A DNA stretch of 64,000 bases, taken from positions 310,001-374,000 of the forward strand of contig JBAMDO010000066.1 in NCBI GenBank assembly GCA_037074765.1, in the 5' to 3' direction. How positions within the stretch are numbered: position 1 is the stretch's first letter; every line of letters begins with the position of its first letter. Positions 21,889 through 34,446 of this stretch are shown one piece after another. The DNA comes from Mansonella perstans. Its lineage: Eukaryota; Nematoda; Chromadorea; Rhabditida; Onchocercidae. The notes beneath the pieces were generated by a model, which made no database searches, had not been told where the DNA came from, and saw only the letters and a list, made by a program, of their open reading frames with translations. A program made the position numbers and the translations under genes.

Positions 21889-24480
21889 GAAAGCAATTAG
21901 TATAACGAGCGCCACGCAAGCAAATTGACAACTATAATAGTTTGACAAATCCTAAACGATCCAGTAAGTACATAAACAGCTAGTTATAATTAATTTGATA
22001 AACGAATACTTATTATCTTTCATATCACAATACATTTAATTAGGGCATTCTCATGCAGTTTTCACTTAGTAAAAAGTGAAACCTTTTCTTTTTTTAAAGA
22101 AGAAAGAGAATGAAAGACTGAAAGATTCAATGGAATACTGTAAACATCGTGTCATCCAAATAATCATTTGTAGAAAATATTTACAAAGCTGTCCGATAGA
22201 TTTTGTTTTTACATATTTCTGTTTTTTTAAACGATTCAATGCATTTTTTTCCTAAGTGATTAATGAATACATTGTATTTGTTTGAATTATCCATTTGTGT
22301 GACAAACAATATGGGATGCATAATTGTAAACAGTTTTTGTCATTGATTGATTATTTCCTGAAAATCAACTTTTACCGAATTGAACGACTATTTCATGAAA
22401 TTGTTTTAATTTTTATTAAAATCAAATTTTGAAAATTAAGTTATTACTTTAACAATATACTTTTAAAGATAATATGGCATTTTCTTTGTAAATAACATGG
22501 AAAAATATGTTCATGCTAAGCTCTTAACAAACTTATCATATTAAAATTAAAAATTGTTTACGAAATCAATTATCCAATTAGTAATTTTATTTGGTACTAT
22601 CAAATAGTTCAAAATTGTAATTCACAGCTGTATTTCATGTTTTTCGGATTGAAACATTTATATACTTTTTTAAAACTTTTCGTCGAAACATTGCTTCACT
22701 GGTTTTTAATTAATTCATATACTTCATCCTTTCCTAGATATAAACCACTGAAATGTTTATTGCTTTTATCGCTTTGCTTGTTGCTTTTAAATAAGGTCTT
22801 AATTACTTTTGCTATAGCTTGTCTTATCGTAAAAAAATAAAGCTCATATTTTCATACATGTATAATATATTATATCCCACTACAACCATAAAGTGACTTT
22901 AGAATGAAATATGGAAATTGATGAAATCTGAATTATTTACATAAAGCGATAACAAATAATTAAATATGAATTTATAATGTACACATACCAATCAATTTTA
23001 ATCATTTCGAACAATTTTTAAATTACTTTCATTCGAATTACAATTTCTCAATAATTTTTGCTAATTTATTTTATCAAATTTCTTTTCTTTTTTCTTTTTT
23101 GAACGGATGTCGGCAATTACAAAAATATCAAATCTAATCTCTGTCTGCTATATTAACCGATAACAGACAATAAAAAAGCTCAAATAATTGCATTAATATT
23201 AATCTCGTAATATACAGAGCGCTTTCCTTATAAGGAAAAACAGATAATCATATATAGAAGTAGTAAGTCAGATGATCACATGGCTTTCACCCAAGTCATC
23301 TTTTTGTTTGGAAATATCGGATGATTATTCAATAACATACAAGTATTAAATATATTATCACTTTTGCTGAAATAGCTTCAATTATTAAAATTAAAACGAA
23401 ACATTTAAAGGGCTATAATTGAATCCAAAGTTGCTTTGAAAATTGCAAGAATTCTTAATCTAAGTTTAAACTCCCATCCGACAATTCGAATTTAATCTTT
23501 TACCTAATTATGATAAAACTATTTGTGTAAAATTAATTTCAGTAAGCATTCAAGAATTTACATTCAGATTCTGGGTAGTTCAAATTAGTGTTTTTCATTT
23601 AAAGAAAACTACACCAACCGCCAAAAATTCATGTAGAAGTTTAAATTCAAACAAAAGAAGATTGCTTGTGAACATGTGAATGAATCCCCGAGAATTCGCA
23701 TAAAAACAAATGCAGCTTATGTCATTTTAATAAATTTCTTTCACCTTTTGAATTTGTTGAGTGCGTGACTTCAACTTCCGAAAAGCATTAAGTTCCCTTC
23801 ACATTAAATAATAATAACAAGAAAATTACTTCACTATTTCAATTAGTGTATTATCTTAAAATATGTGGCAAAGAGAAAGAAGAATGTATTTGTTAATATG
23901 ACTTAGAGTGCACATATTTATTGCCTTGTAACAAATTATCACAGAATTAGGCATTCTGATATAATCTAATCATAAGGAATGATAATAAGACAACCGCATT
24001 ATTCAAATTCATGTAATATAAATACCATTTACCTAAATATGGATGAAAAACGCTTTATCAATTGCGGAACAATTACAATCATTTTTAATTTACATAATAT
24101 ATACCTAAATATATCTTCAATTAATCTATTCCAGTAATAACTTCTCGATGAAAATCCATTCAAGAGTCATTTATACAATCATTAGACAAGAAAAAAAAAC
24201 AATATAATTCAAAAACAATATAACAATATAATTCTGTTTTTTCCAAACCATTATTTTAACAGAATTTTGAAGCATTAAAAACCAACAGCTATGTGCAAAA
24301 ATTGATATATAATGATTGGAAAATTCTTTCATCTTTCATCGCAGGACTAGAAAAACGAATTGCAAAAAATTGTTAAGGTTATAATAAAACTAATAAGCTA
24401 AGAAACAATTAAGAACACTGTAGCAATGACATCAGAGGAAGGTGCCGTAAAGAAACAAAATAGGTTTTTTTCTTCACTAC
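21889..24480. other. Gene-free stretch
   Basis: This 2.6-kb stretch lies between the bestrophin 5' end and the RCE1 3' end. It is AT-rich and without recognisable exons. The 67-codon frame at 22637-22840 is leucine-rich but lacks support. The bestrophin promoter should lie near its left edge. Confidence 0.55.
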
Positions 24481-27155
24481 TCATTTGTAAAGCTTTGAAT
24501 CAGTGAGCGGTTTCAGCAACCACAACCATAATACAAAACCAACTAGATAAGAAAACCAAAGGAGAATACGTGTTGAACGCTTCGGATACGCTTCAATAAA
24601 TGGTAGGAGTGGTAAGCCCATATTGTTACAAATTGAATGACTTACGATTGGTGCTAATATATGACCTGAAATTGAGTCCTTCGAGAATATCAGTAAAGAA
24701 AGGAGAAAAGATAAAAATCCCGGAACATTCATTAAGATTTGAAATAAATGAAGCAAGTACGAAAAACATGATCATTTTTCAGATTGCACATAGTTCATGC
24801 TCACATATTAATATAGCATGTGTCTTTCAGGTTAGTAGAAAAGCGTCTATCTTTCATAAATAATCTAAACTGGAATCGAAACACTTCTTCAAAATTCTGA
24901 ATTTCAGAAGGTCTGGAAGTTTTGGTCAGAAAGGTAATGAAAGGTACCTGTGCGAACGAAAAGGAATGTAGCATATGCACCAAAAAAATACGAATAGGAC
25001 GTTTGAAATGCTGAAAATAAAAACGTAATAAAAGAAAGGAAAAAAAAAGTAAATGAAGAAAAAAATTAAACATATTATGACAAATCCAATGAATTAATAA
25101 AAGTTTAACGTCCTTAATAATGTAAAAATTGTTACTCTATAAATATATTATAGCTAGTATAATAAAATTAATAATGTAAGCAATGGTTACTCTGCTCTAC
25201 AAATATATTATAGCTAATAGAACAAAATTATTTAATTGCTGAAAGAGTCATCATTCACTCGCGACATATGTGATGTACATTCCTTCGAAAGAAATTGTAC
25301 ATATTTATGTCAAAAATCACTTTGTTTCATTCTAAAAGTGAAAATACCTCTTCGACTAATTGCCTCATATTTGGTATAACCTTTCTTCATATCATCAAAA
25401 ATATGATGAAGATGACTAAGGGCAAATGGTAATGGCGCAACAAATATGGTTACAGTTGATGATAAACATTGTAAAATTAAGGTTGATGCGCAAGCACGAA
25501 ATGCTAGTTCTTCTGTGACGGGTGCCTACAACACAAAAAAAAATATTAGAATAATTTAAAAAAATAAAATGGAAAGTGAATTATAGAACGTATAACATAG
25601 TAAAATCGGGTAATGAAATAGTGATAATTCTTTTCAAACTCACCAATAAAACATCTCGAATCCATATGATATTTCTAGCATTTCGCTTTAATTCATCCAA
25701 ATCTAAAAAAAATATTGGATAAAGATATTCTCAAAAATTTTTTCTTCATCGAATAGCAGATTGTTTATTGAAATTTTAACTAAATCAAGTAAAGCTTACT
25801 GAGATCAACTTATTATATCATTTATATCAGAATCCTGATCTTCATATAAGTGATATTTCTTCTGTTGAGTGGTACTGTGAGACATTAAAAATTAGGCTTT
25901 AAATTATTTAAAACTTAATATCGACAAATAAATTAATTTTTAATTGAGAAATTTGACTGAATATCCTGCATTATTTTCGATTTTGATGAAAATCATTTAA
26001 AAGTATAAAAATTACTAACGAAAGAGAGACCAGAAATTATTATCAATATACATCATCACCCAATTGCCCAAATAGCAAATACAGGTTAATAGCGTTGGCA
26101 ATATGCATGCTGAGTAAATACCCCGGACATGTATTCCCATCATTGATAAAGGTGAATCATGATGCTAAATAGCAATAAACAAAAGATTGATAAACAAAAG
26201 TTGATTCATTATGATAATTAAGAATTAAATATATTACAGAAAGGAAAATAAATCATACAAAAGTAAAAAATTATGTGTCAACTATGTTGTCATTTCCTTT
26301 CGGTTATCTTTATTCTCTTTAATTCTTTGCTCTTTCCCATAAAAATTACTGGCCAAGTTTTGACATTGATATTTCTTATCTTTGCTCTTAAAAATTATAG
26401 CAAACCATTAATAATTACTTAGCAGTAAGTTAACCACGATTAGTTTTCCTTCCATTTTCATGCTTAATTTTTTTTTTTCCAAAACGGTTAAAGATTTTTT
26501 TTTTATAATTTTTTTTTTCTATAAGTTTTTTTTTTATAAACTTCATTTATAATTTTTCAAAACGGTTAAAGAACAATAACCTTTAACTAAATGGTATAAT
26601 TTCAGACCAAACTTTTTAAAGAAAATTTAAAGAATGACATATTTAAAATTTAAAGAAAAGAATTTAAAGAATAAATTTCATAACATACTTAAGAAAAAAA
26701 ATCAATTTGGAAATGAACCAAACAATCACTTTAAGAAATTTTAGGAAAGAAAAATTTGCTTCTTTTTATCTTTTTTTCTATTTTTTCACTTGTCAGTTTT
26801 TTGTAGAATTTAAATGACAGTGCATAAAGAAAAAAAAGCAAACAAAAATGCATGTTGAATCAATTTTCATATATCAGAATGCTTGAATGCACTTTTCATC
26901 AACATTACATATAGATGTATAAAAACATGAAACTGATAAGAGATTAATGAAATTAACACTATTTACCTTGTATAAAACAGCATATGTGCATGCAATACTG
27001 ATAACATTGTTTACTGTAGCACCAAGCAAACGTCGTTTAATGCTTTGTGGATCATCACGATCAACACCATGAAAATCAAAAGCATACAAAAGCCCAACAT
27101 AGGACAACGAAATCACTGTCGCCAGCGATAAGCATAACAAGATGCTTATACTCAT
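24481..27155 (-). CDS. RCE1: CAAX prenyl protease 2 (RCE1)
   Basis: Endoplasmic-reticulum intramembrane protease that removes the -AAX tripeptide from farnesylated or geranylgeranylated proteins such as Ras. Six exons join in phase: 27155-26967, 26164-26020, 25702-25644, 25525-25348, 25010-24948 and 24665-24481, giving 272 residues (human 329). Catalytic motifs are intact: TEELAFRAC (the glutamate pair), SHLHHIF (histidine) and SHSICNNMG (histidine and asparagine). Other landmarks are DDPQSIKRR, MMGIHVRGIYSACILP, AFQTSYSYFFGAYATFLF and the closing LKPLTDSKLYK. Several hydrophobic helices are present. The start at 27155 was chosen because a TTTTTCAG acceptor sits 35 bases upstream; the frame stays open to an ATG at 27272, but those extra residues look non-coding. 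The protein is shorter than human at the C-terminus, which ends just after the last motif. Confidence 0.93.
25116..25230. repeat. Two-copy tandem duplication in an RCE1 intron
   Basis: Two units of about 55-60 bp, each with ATAATGTAA, TTACTCT, AAATATATTATAGCTA and AAAATTA in the same order, lie in the intron 25011-25347. They are diverged and non-coding. Confidence 0.7.
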
Positions 27156-27190
27156 CACTTCAGTGTAACCTACTTTATCGATATTACATC

Positions 27191-27192
27191 CT
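27191..27192 (-). other. Putative spliced-leader acceptor for RCE1
   Basis: On the - strand the string ATTTTTCAG ends at 27191, 35 bases before the chosen ATG at 27155. There is no in-phase upstream coding exon. Confidence 0.5.
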
Positions 27193-30100
27193 GAAAAATC
27201 ACTGAACAAATTACGGATATTTCTAAAATCATGATTATTAGATTTACATTGATAATGCATATCTAGTAGCATTACTGAATGGAACTAATAAATAACAAAT
27301 AATTAAATAAACTAAATTTTTAATTATTAGTACAATCACTGTATGATAATATCGTTTTTTTGTAAAATCAGCCATGAAAAGCCCGATTGACAGATAATAC
27401 AGTAACACTATTAAAAATGTAACAATTAAATATCATCAGCACTTCATCAGTCTTGAAATTTTTTAGCTAGTCTCGAGATTCACTAATACCAATAGTTCAA
27501 TTAAGCATAACAAGATTTCTTCTAAAGAAACCTCGCTAGAAACTTCGATGGCAAGAAGAAAGACATTTAATTGCTGAAATTTGTAATAAACAAATTTAAG
27601 TAATGCAGAAAATTTTGCCAATATTTGAAAAGTTTTCAGTTTTTAAAAAAAGAATGCGTGAATTTCAATTTTATAAAAGAAAATTCGAAGAACAAGAGAG
27701 CTTAAACAATGAATATTAGATTTCAAAATAAAAAAAGCTGAAATTTACTGCTTAATTTCTGAATACTTGGCTGTGTAACTGAAGCAGTCTTTGACTAAAC
27801 AATGAAAAATCCCATTAAAAGTGGATAAATTAAATAAAGAAAAAACTGCCAATGATTAAAAATCCAACAATAATTTAAATAGATAATTATAATGTTTCCA
27901 TGGCAACATTTAATATGTGGCAATTCTCGTATAGAACGTAATGTCTGCAGCAGATACTTCATTAGTTATCAAGTTTTTTTTCTAGAATAATTTACGAAAT
28001 TATAAACTGCAGATTTATTGCATTAAAATTTTGCCGTTGCATTACAAAAGTTGAGTATTTTACATAAATTTTATTAATAATTAATTAGGTCTAACATTAT
28101 ATATGACATGAAAATACAAAGCTATATAAAATAAAAAAACTCACATAAAACTCACCAAATATGACAGGTAATAATAGTTTGGCTTGATTTTCATTATGGA
28201 AAAATTAGTCGAATTTTCCCTTAAATTTCAAAGAAAGTTTTAATTAAAAAAAGTTCCTGGGGTCATAAGTTGGATTGCGAATCTACACATCATCTATGAT
28301 TTTTTTCTTTTTATAAATATAGTAAAAAACAATTTACGAATTGCAGGCACTTATGTCATTTTCACGAATCATGTAAAATACAGCGCATAATGTAAACGAA
28401 ATAAGTAAAATCTAGTATGTATTTCTCATAACAAATCATTACCATCACTACGCAATCTTTTTTAAAACTTGATATTATTAATGCTACTACTAATACTACT
28501 GCTGCTGTATTAAGTTGAATTAATTAATTTCAAAGATTAAACATATTGTCATCAGAGGAGTATGAATTAAGTTGATGAAATAATTAGCTTTGTTGATATA
28601 TTCAACTGATGAATTAATTGTGATTAGAGCAGTATAGATTAAATCAGGTTAAAATATTATATATTGCAACAGCTTCATTAGAACTTTGTCTGCATTTTCA
28701 AACATGAAAATTGAAAAGAGTTTTAAGTACAAATCTAATTACTTATTACTGAAGCGTAAGATGGAATCAATAATCTTGGGATGGAAAAATTAGAAACTCA
28801 TTTCTAAGTATGTAAAAAAACAAAAAGAAAATTGTGGGAAGCAATAAAATTATATGCACTATTTTTATTTAACATAATTTTGACATTTTGCATCGAAAAA
28901 AATTTTGTAATTTTAATAAAACAATAATTCACAAAATGGTATTAAGTCTAAGAGTGAAAAATGTAGCTCTATTGATTGGAAAATGAAAAACTTCTCGAAA
29001 GGGAATAAAATATTAAAGTATCCTAGCACTTACAAGTTTAACGATATCCAATTGCTAAAAATTCAATCGAGACACTCAAATAATTCTTAAAAGAATTTAT
29101 TGTATCTGAATCATCAATGTTAACTTCTATGATGGCTAGCAAAGATAATACAATTCAAATGATCGAGAATGTAATGTCGATTCGAACAAATCGTTGGCAT
29201 GAATAAATGTTTTACCCGTTTGTTACTATAAAGGTAAAAAAAAATTGCAAAACATTTCAAACATACGACATTTAAAGATGAAAAAAATTGAATAACTATT
29301 AAAATGCAAAATTTATCAAAAAACATTTCATTTAAATATGATAGGACAAGAAGAAAATATTAAAAATGAATTATTCAATGATAATGATAATGATAATGAA
29401 AGCCCATTGTTGGGAAACACCAGTATTCTCTGTACTCATTCTGCGCTATATCACCAATAGCAGAAATATCATAAGAAATATTTGACAATTTTGATTTCCC
29501 ACACACATTTTAATGATAATGCATTTTCGTTTCAGTGTACTGAATTACATAATAACCCAAAAGATATGTAGAAGAGAGTACATGATTTATGTGATTAACA
29601 GCATAACATATAATCAAGGAATTCAACAAAAATTTTCTGAAGTGACAGAATTTTGGTTCCCATATACCCATATATCTTCTACATATCCATCAACTTCTAT
29701 ATAGTCTTCTTAAAAATAAAAAGTGATCAAAGCAAGTAGGGATAGCAATATTAAAAAATGAAAAAAAATACAATGCTAACAATTTTATTAATATGCAAAG
29801 AATTATGATGAAAAAGAAAAACAATTGAAAATTAAGGTTGTCTTGGTTTACTCAGACAATGAAATAACGTTTTAATTGATGTTAAATAAGCAAAAATACA
29901 TTAGCAATATTACTTTAATAAAATTCTCAACATCTGTTAATCAGCAGTCTGTATTAGCGTCATTTTAAAAGCTAAAAAACTAATAAAAAAAGAATAAAAG
30001 AAGAAATGTTATCACTCAATTTTGAAAAGGATTTTCAAAATCTTCTCTTCCATCTTTTAAAGAATTGAATTTAATATTCAAACAGCAATATATTAAAATG

Positions 30101-30244
30101 ATGTTGTTCCAGGCTTTTCAGGAGGAAATTTGATTATGATTTATTCGAGATTTTCGAACTGGGAAAAGAACATCAGTTTCCTTCATTACAAGACAGAAAA
30201 TATTCAGAAATCCAAAAAGATGTGATTAGTATGAAGAGACATAT
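27193..30244. other. Gene-free stretch
   Basis: This 3-kb AT-rich spacer lies between the RCE1 5' end and the KLHDC3 3' end, both on the - strand. No convincing exon or RNA gene was found. Short frames at 29120-29326 and 29513-29704 have no recognisable content. Confidence 0.55.
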
Positions 30245-33200
30245 TCAACCATCATATCGAGTACGAGTTATTTTGTTTGGTTGTGTCATCATCCAAAGAT
30301 CATATCTGAAAAGTTGAGAGAATAAGAAGTTGCAGCCACCATATTAATCAGTTCTTACATCTTGGAATCATTCCGTGCCATGGCATGTGGGAACTATTTC
30401 TGACTAAAGTACTAGAAGTGAGTAGCCAGATAGCCAGCATTTTTGCATTGGATATTCATTATCATGAACCATATCATTAAAAAATATATGAAATATAAGT
30501 TTAATCAATTGAAATCGAAAAATTGAAAAATTTATCAGAATAAAAAAATGGTACTTCAAATCATCTGGAATCAGTTCAGCAAATCTTTCGTTTAAGCCAC
30601 TTCGTATAATAACATTGGCAGAAATGTCTTTTAAAGTTGGTGCTGAAACAATTTAAACATGAATAAGCACTAGCCTTGAAAATGTAACATCATGAGCTCT
30701 ATGATACTATTTAAAAGAGAGGATGTAACGAATTAGAACACTGAAATTAGAAAGCGAAGGTTTCTAACTTTTTCTAGTAATTAAACGAACCGTAATCAAG
30801 TACATGAAGATCGGATAGGTCGCAAAGACCGCTGTGAACAGAATCCACTTTTTTTGAACTGGAAGGCCTGTAATGGATAAATAGTCATGTCTCATTGCAT
30901 AAAATTGTAATTCCTTAAAAGTAGCTAAATCCCGTTGAAAATGCTTCGTTTATTTCACATAATTACAGCAGTTCTGCATAATCCTCCCAGAAATTAGCAA
31001 ATTTATTTCCAGCAATAAGCAATAAACTACCGTAATATATTTTAAATTATTTTTTATGAGGGATTTTTCTTATTGTTATTAAATATTGTGTACAAGAATT
31101 CGTTTTTTCTGTCTAATTTCATATTTTTCTTTTGTGATTAACCTTCTCATTAATCATGTTAACTTAGTTTTTATTATGTATTTATTACCTTAGTTTTTAT
31201 TATTATTTTTACTATGCGTATTTCTAGTAACAATTCAAGGAAACGAAAGACCTAAAAAATATGATGAAATACATGTTTTTTTAATCCCAACTATAAATAT
31301 TAATATTAATTAACATTCCTTGAGTTATCGAAAAACAGAAAATTAGTTTTGTGTTTTTCCAATCTGCACCTTCTACAGTAATAAAAAGTTACCTAGATTT
31401 TGCTTTGGATTGTAATCTCTAAAATTTGATATCTGGAGTAGTTCGTATTGTTCTTTATTCGAACACTAGGACATATAACGAACACTGGGATGAAAACTGT
31501 CTACATTAGTTTTAAATTAGGAATACTTCCGATTTAAACAAAATGGCAGAGAGCGAAAGTTATAACTATTCAACAGCTAGCAAAAATTATAAAAGTGAGA
31601 CACTAATAGAGCAGCCTAATTAATTAGGCAGCAGAATGTTAAAATTCTGTTTACCAATCTGAACAATACACAAAAATTTAATCGACTGAAGCTTCCAAGG
31701 TACTAACGAAATAAAGTACGTCACTTACATTGTACCGCCAAACAAGAAAACACGTTCACCAACGACAACTGCACATTGCCGTCTTCTGGGTGAAGGACCT
31801 ATGCCAAACGGTTTCAAACGACGCCAGCATGATGTCGCAGGATCAAATTCATGCAGCTCGTTTAGATGTCGATTTTCGGTACCCAAATATCCACCAAATA
31901 TGTACATTTTATTATTATGAACCCCTGAATTATAAGTCAACAAAATAATGAAAATTTTCGAACATTTTCAAGTCAGGAATCTTTTAAACAAATGAGATCG
32001 GACATGTATCGTTAATTCACGTGAAGCAGCATAGTTTGCAATATTCAAAATTGTGCTTATCATATTAAGCATCAAAGGGTATTTTAAAAGAAAAGAAAAA
32101 CTTGCAGGCACTATGACTTCGTCGACCGCATGGACAATCACCAGTTACTTTCGGGTTTTCCCAATGATTTGTCTTCAAATTCAATACTTTTAGTATGTCA
32201 GAATAATAATCTCGAGAGCTATGAAATGCGCCATGCAAATCGCTACGTCCACCAAAGATGTACATTTCTTTGTTAATAACACAAGCTGTATGAAAATCTC
32301 GCCATTGCGGTAATTCACCCTGCAATAGATATTCCAAAGAATACTCCAATATCTTCAAGTTCTATAATAAAATTCACCAAAAAACAGAACTAACAAGTCT
32401 CACGAAACTTTGAATCATTATCAGCCATCACTTAATTCAAAATTAAAACTATCAGTACGCTTAAATTCGCTTTATAACAATCATAACTTCAACAAATATA
32501 TAAAAGATTTTTACACAGTCAAATATAACAACTGTAAATATTCTAGAGCTGAATATGTCAATATTGATAATTTTTTGTTAAAGTTCTTAAAGAATAATTT
32601 ACCGTTGTCTTCAATTCATACCACTTTTTCTGCTTGAAATCGTAAGCAAAAGTTTCTTGACTAAACCTGCAACCAACAATTTTATATTAATCTTCAATAA
32701 TCAGTAGAGCTTATAAGAGATATTATATGCAATGATACTTAGAAAATACAATATAAAGTCATGTTATGCTATACACAAAATATAATATAAGCGTAAAATG
32801 GGAAAATGACATAAAAGAAAGATATATGAAGAGGAGATGAAGATGACGACGAAGGGTGTAAAACAGACTTAAAATAATTATGGAGATAATAATAAATAGT
32901 TGTTACAGTTAAAAATTACGATAGTTTATAAAACTAACAAGGCAAAATTATAAATTAAAAAGCAAAGAAAAAGTGATTTTTTGGTTTACAAACCTTTTAG
33001 TTTTATTTGCTCATTTATAAACTTCGATACTTATAACTTAATATCAAATAAAGAAAAGAATACCTCTGTGAAACTTCTTCAAAACCACCAAACATTAACA
33101 TTTGATCATCGACAACTACAGCGCTATGTCCATCACGCGCTGATGGTACTTCACCTTCGCAAGAAATGACTGACCAGGCTACCGCTTCTTAAATTAAATA

Positions 33201-34446
33201 AGCTATAAATTTAAAGGTTAATATACATTCTTCTTTATTTACAAAGTACTAAATAGTAGCCTCATAAGAAGTCCCAAAATCAAGGTTTTCTTTTTTTTTT
33301 TTAATTTCAGAGTTTTGAAACTCTAAAATTAATCTCTTCAATGATCAGTGGAGACTAATATAAAGTTGAAAAATGTGAAATGATATAACATAATATTATA
33401 TATATATACATAATATAATAAATCTACATTCCAGAATCAAATTTCGGAATTCGATTTTTTAATGCAATTTATTTATCTGAAAGAATTATACATTCTCTAT
33501 CCAAATTTCCGTTACTCCTATGAAGATTTTAAATCAGCTTTAATTTTCAAATTGAGTTTTTCTTAAATTTTTAATGAATAAAATTATACCTGGATCAAAG
33601 CAGTACAATTTGGAACATGCACCAAATTCATCATTTCGTCCACCCCACAAATATGCTTTACCCTCATATTCAACAACTGTATGCCCATAACGTTGATATG
33701 GCCAATTAATCTCCGATACAGATGGATCAGTAGCTTCACTACTATTTGTTTGAACCAGTAGTTTATGCCAACGATAATTTCCTGAATTAATCTTTTTCAG
33801 TTATTTCCCTTTTTTTTTCTATCCAAAATATCATAAAGGAAATAAACGTAAACAAATTAAGCAAATAAAATAAACGTAAACAAGCCAAGCAAATATGATA
33901 ATGAAACAAATACAGTAACCTAACGTCAAGCAGTAAACTCACACCAAACAAACATTACACGTAAGTCAATTTTTAGTAAAAAAGAAATGGACCACAGTGA
34001 AACAGTCAAGGTTCATAAATATTAGGTCGGTGAACGTGTAACTGATTGGGTTACGATAGATTATACTGGAATTTTTTTTTTTAACTCTAATTCAACAAAT
34101 AAATTAGTGTATAAAAAAGCTCAAAAGATTCCTGAAAAAATATCATATAATTTCGGTGTGTGATAGCTTTGCATTCTGGCCACTGTAATAGTAGAAATTT
34201 TATGATATTTTTGGAGCGCATAAATATCAAAGTAAGAAATGTAATTAAAAAATATCAAAAAAGGAAAATATAACTTAATCCGAAAGAAAACAAACCGGTG
34301 TCTAAAACGTGTACGTCAACTGGCTGGCTACCATCATAAAGTTCACCAGAGCAATAACCACCAAACGAATAAATTTGGCCATTTAACGCAACTGCTGCGT
34401 GATTTACACGTTTCGGACCACCTTCAATCGTTGTCGTCCAATACAT
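30245..34446 (-). CDS. KLHDC3: Kelch-repeat protein KLHDC3 (Cul2 E3 substrate receptor)
   Basis: Nine exons join in phase: 34446-34296, 33781-33590, 33187-33064, 32666-32603, 32319-32106, 31924-31729, 30867-30791, 30642-30555 and 30305-30245, giving 388 residues (human 382). The start MYWTTTIEGGPKRVNHAAVA matches human MLRWTVHLEGGPRRVNHAAVA. Six kelch blades follow, each with the GG pair: YSFGGYCSGE, YLWGGRND, LMFGGFEE, YIFGGRSD, YIFGGYLG and FLFGGTM. The C-terminus has LSDLHVLDY and the same length of tail as human after it. In vertebrates this protein is the propeller of a CUL2-RBX1-elongin BC ligase that recognises C-terminal glycine degrons. Intron 5 has a GC donor (GCAAGT at 32105-32100); using it gives SAWVHNNKMYIFGG, which aligns with human SAFGYNGELYIFGG without a gap. 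Confidence 0.95.
32100..32105 (-). other. Non-canonical GC splice donor in KLHDC3 intron 5
   Basis: Read on the - strand the exon ends GCC T and the intron begins GCAAGT, the classic consensus of GC-AG introns. The only nearby GT (two bases after the GC-compatible cut) gives the wrong phase for the next exon, which starts at 31924. Confidence 0.75.

Noticed and set aside
27156..27272. N-terminal extension of RCE1 to an upstream ATG (MLLDMHYQCK...)
   Set aside because: A TTTTTCAG acceptor interrupts it and the extra residues have no counterpart in the family.
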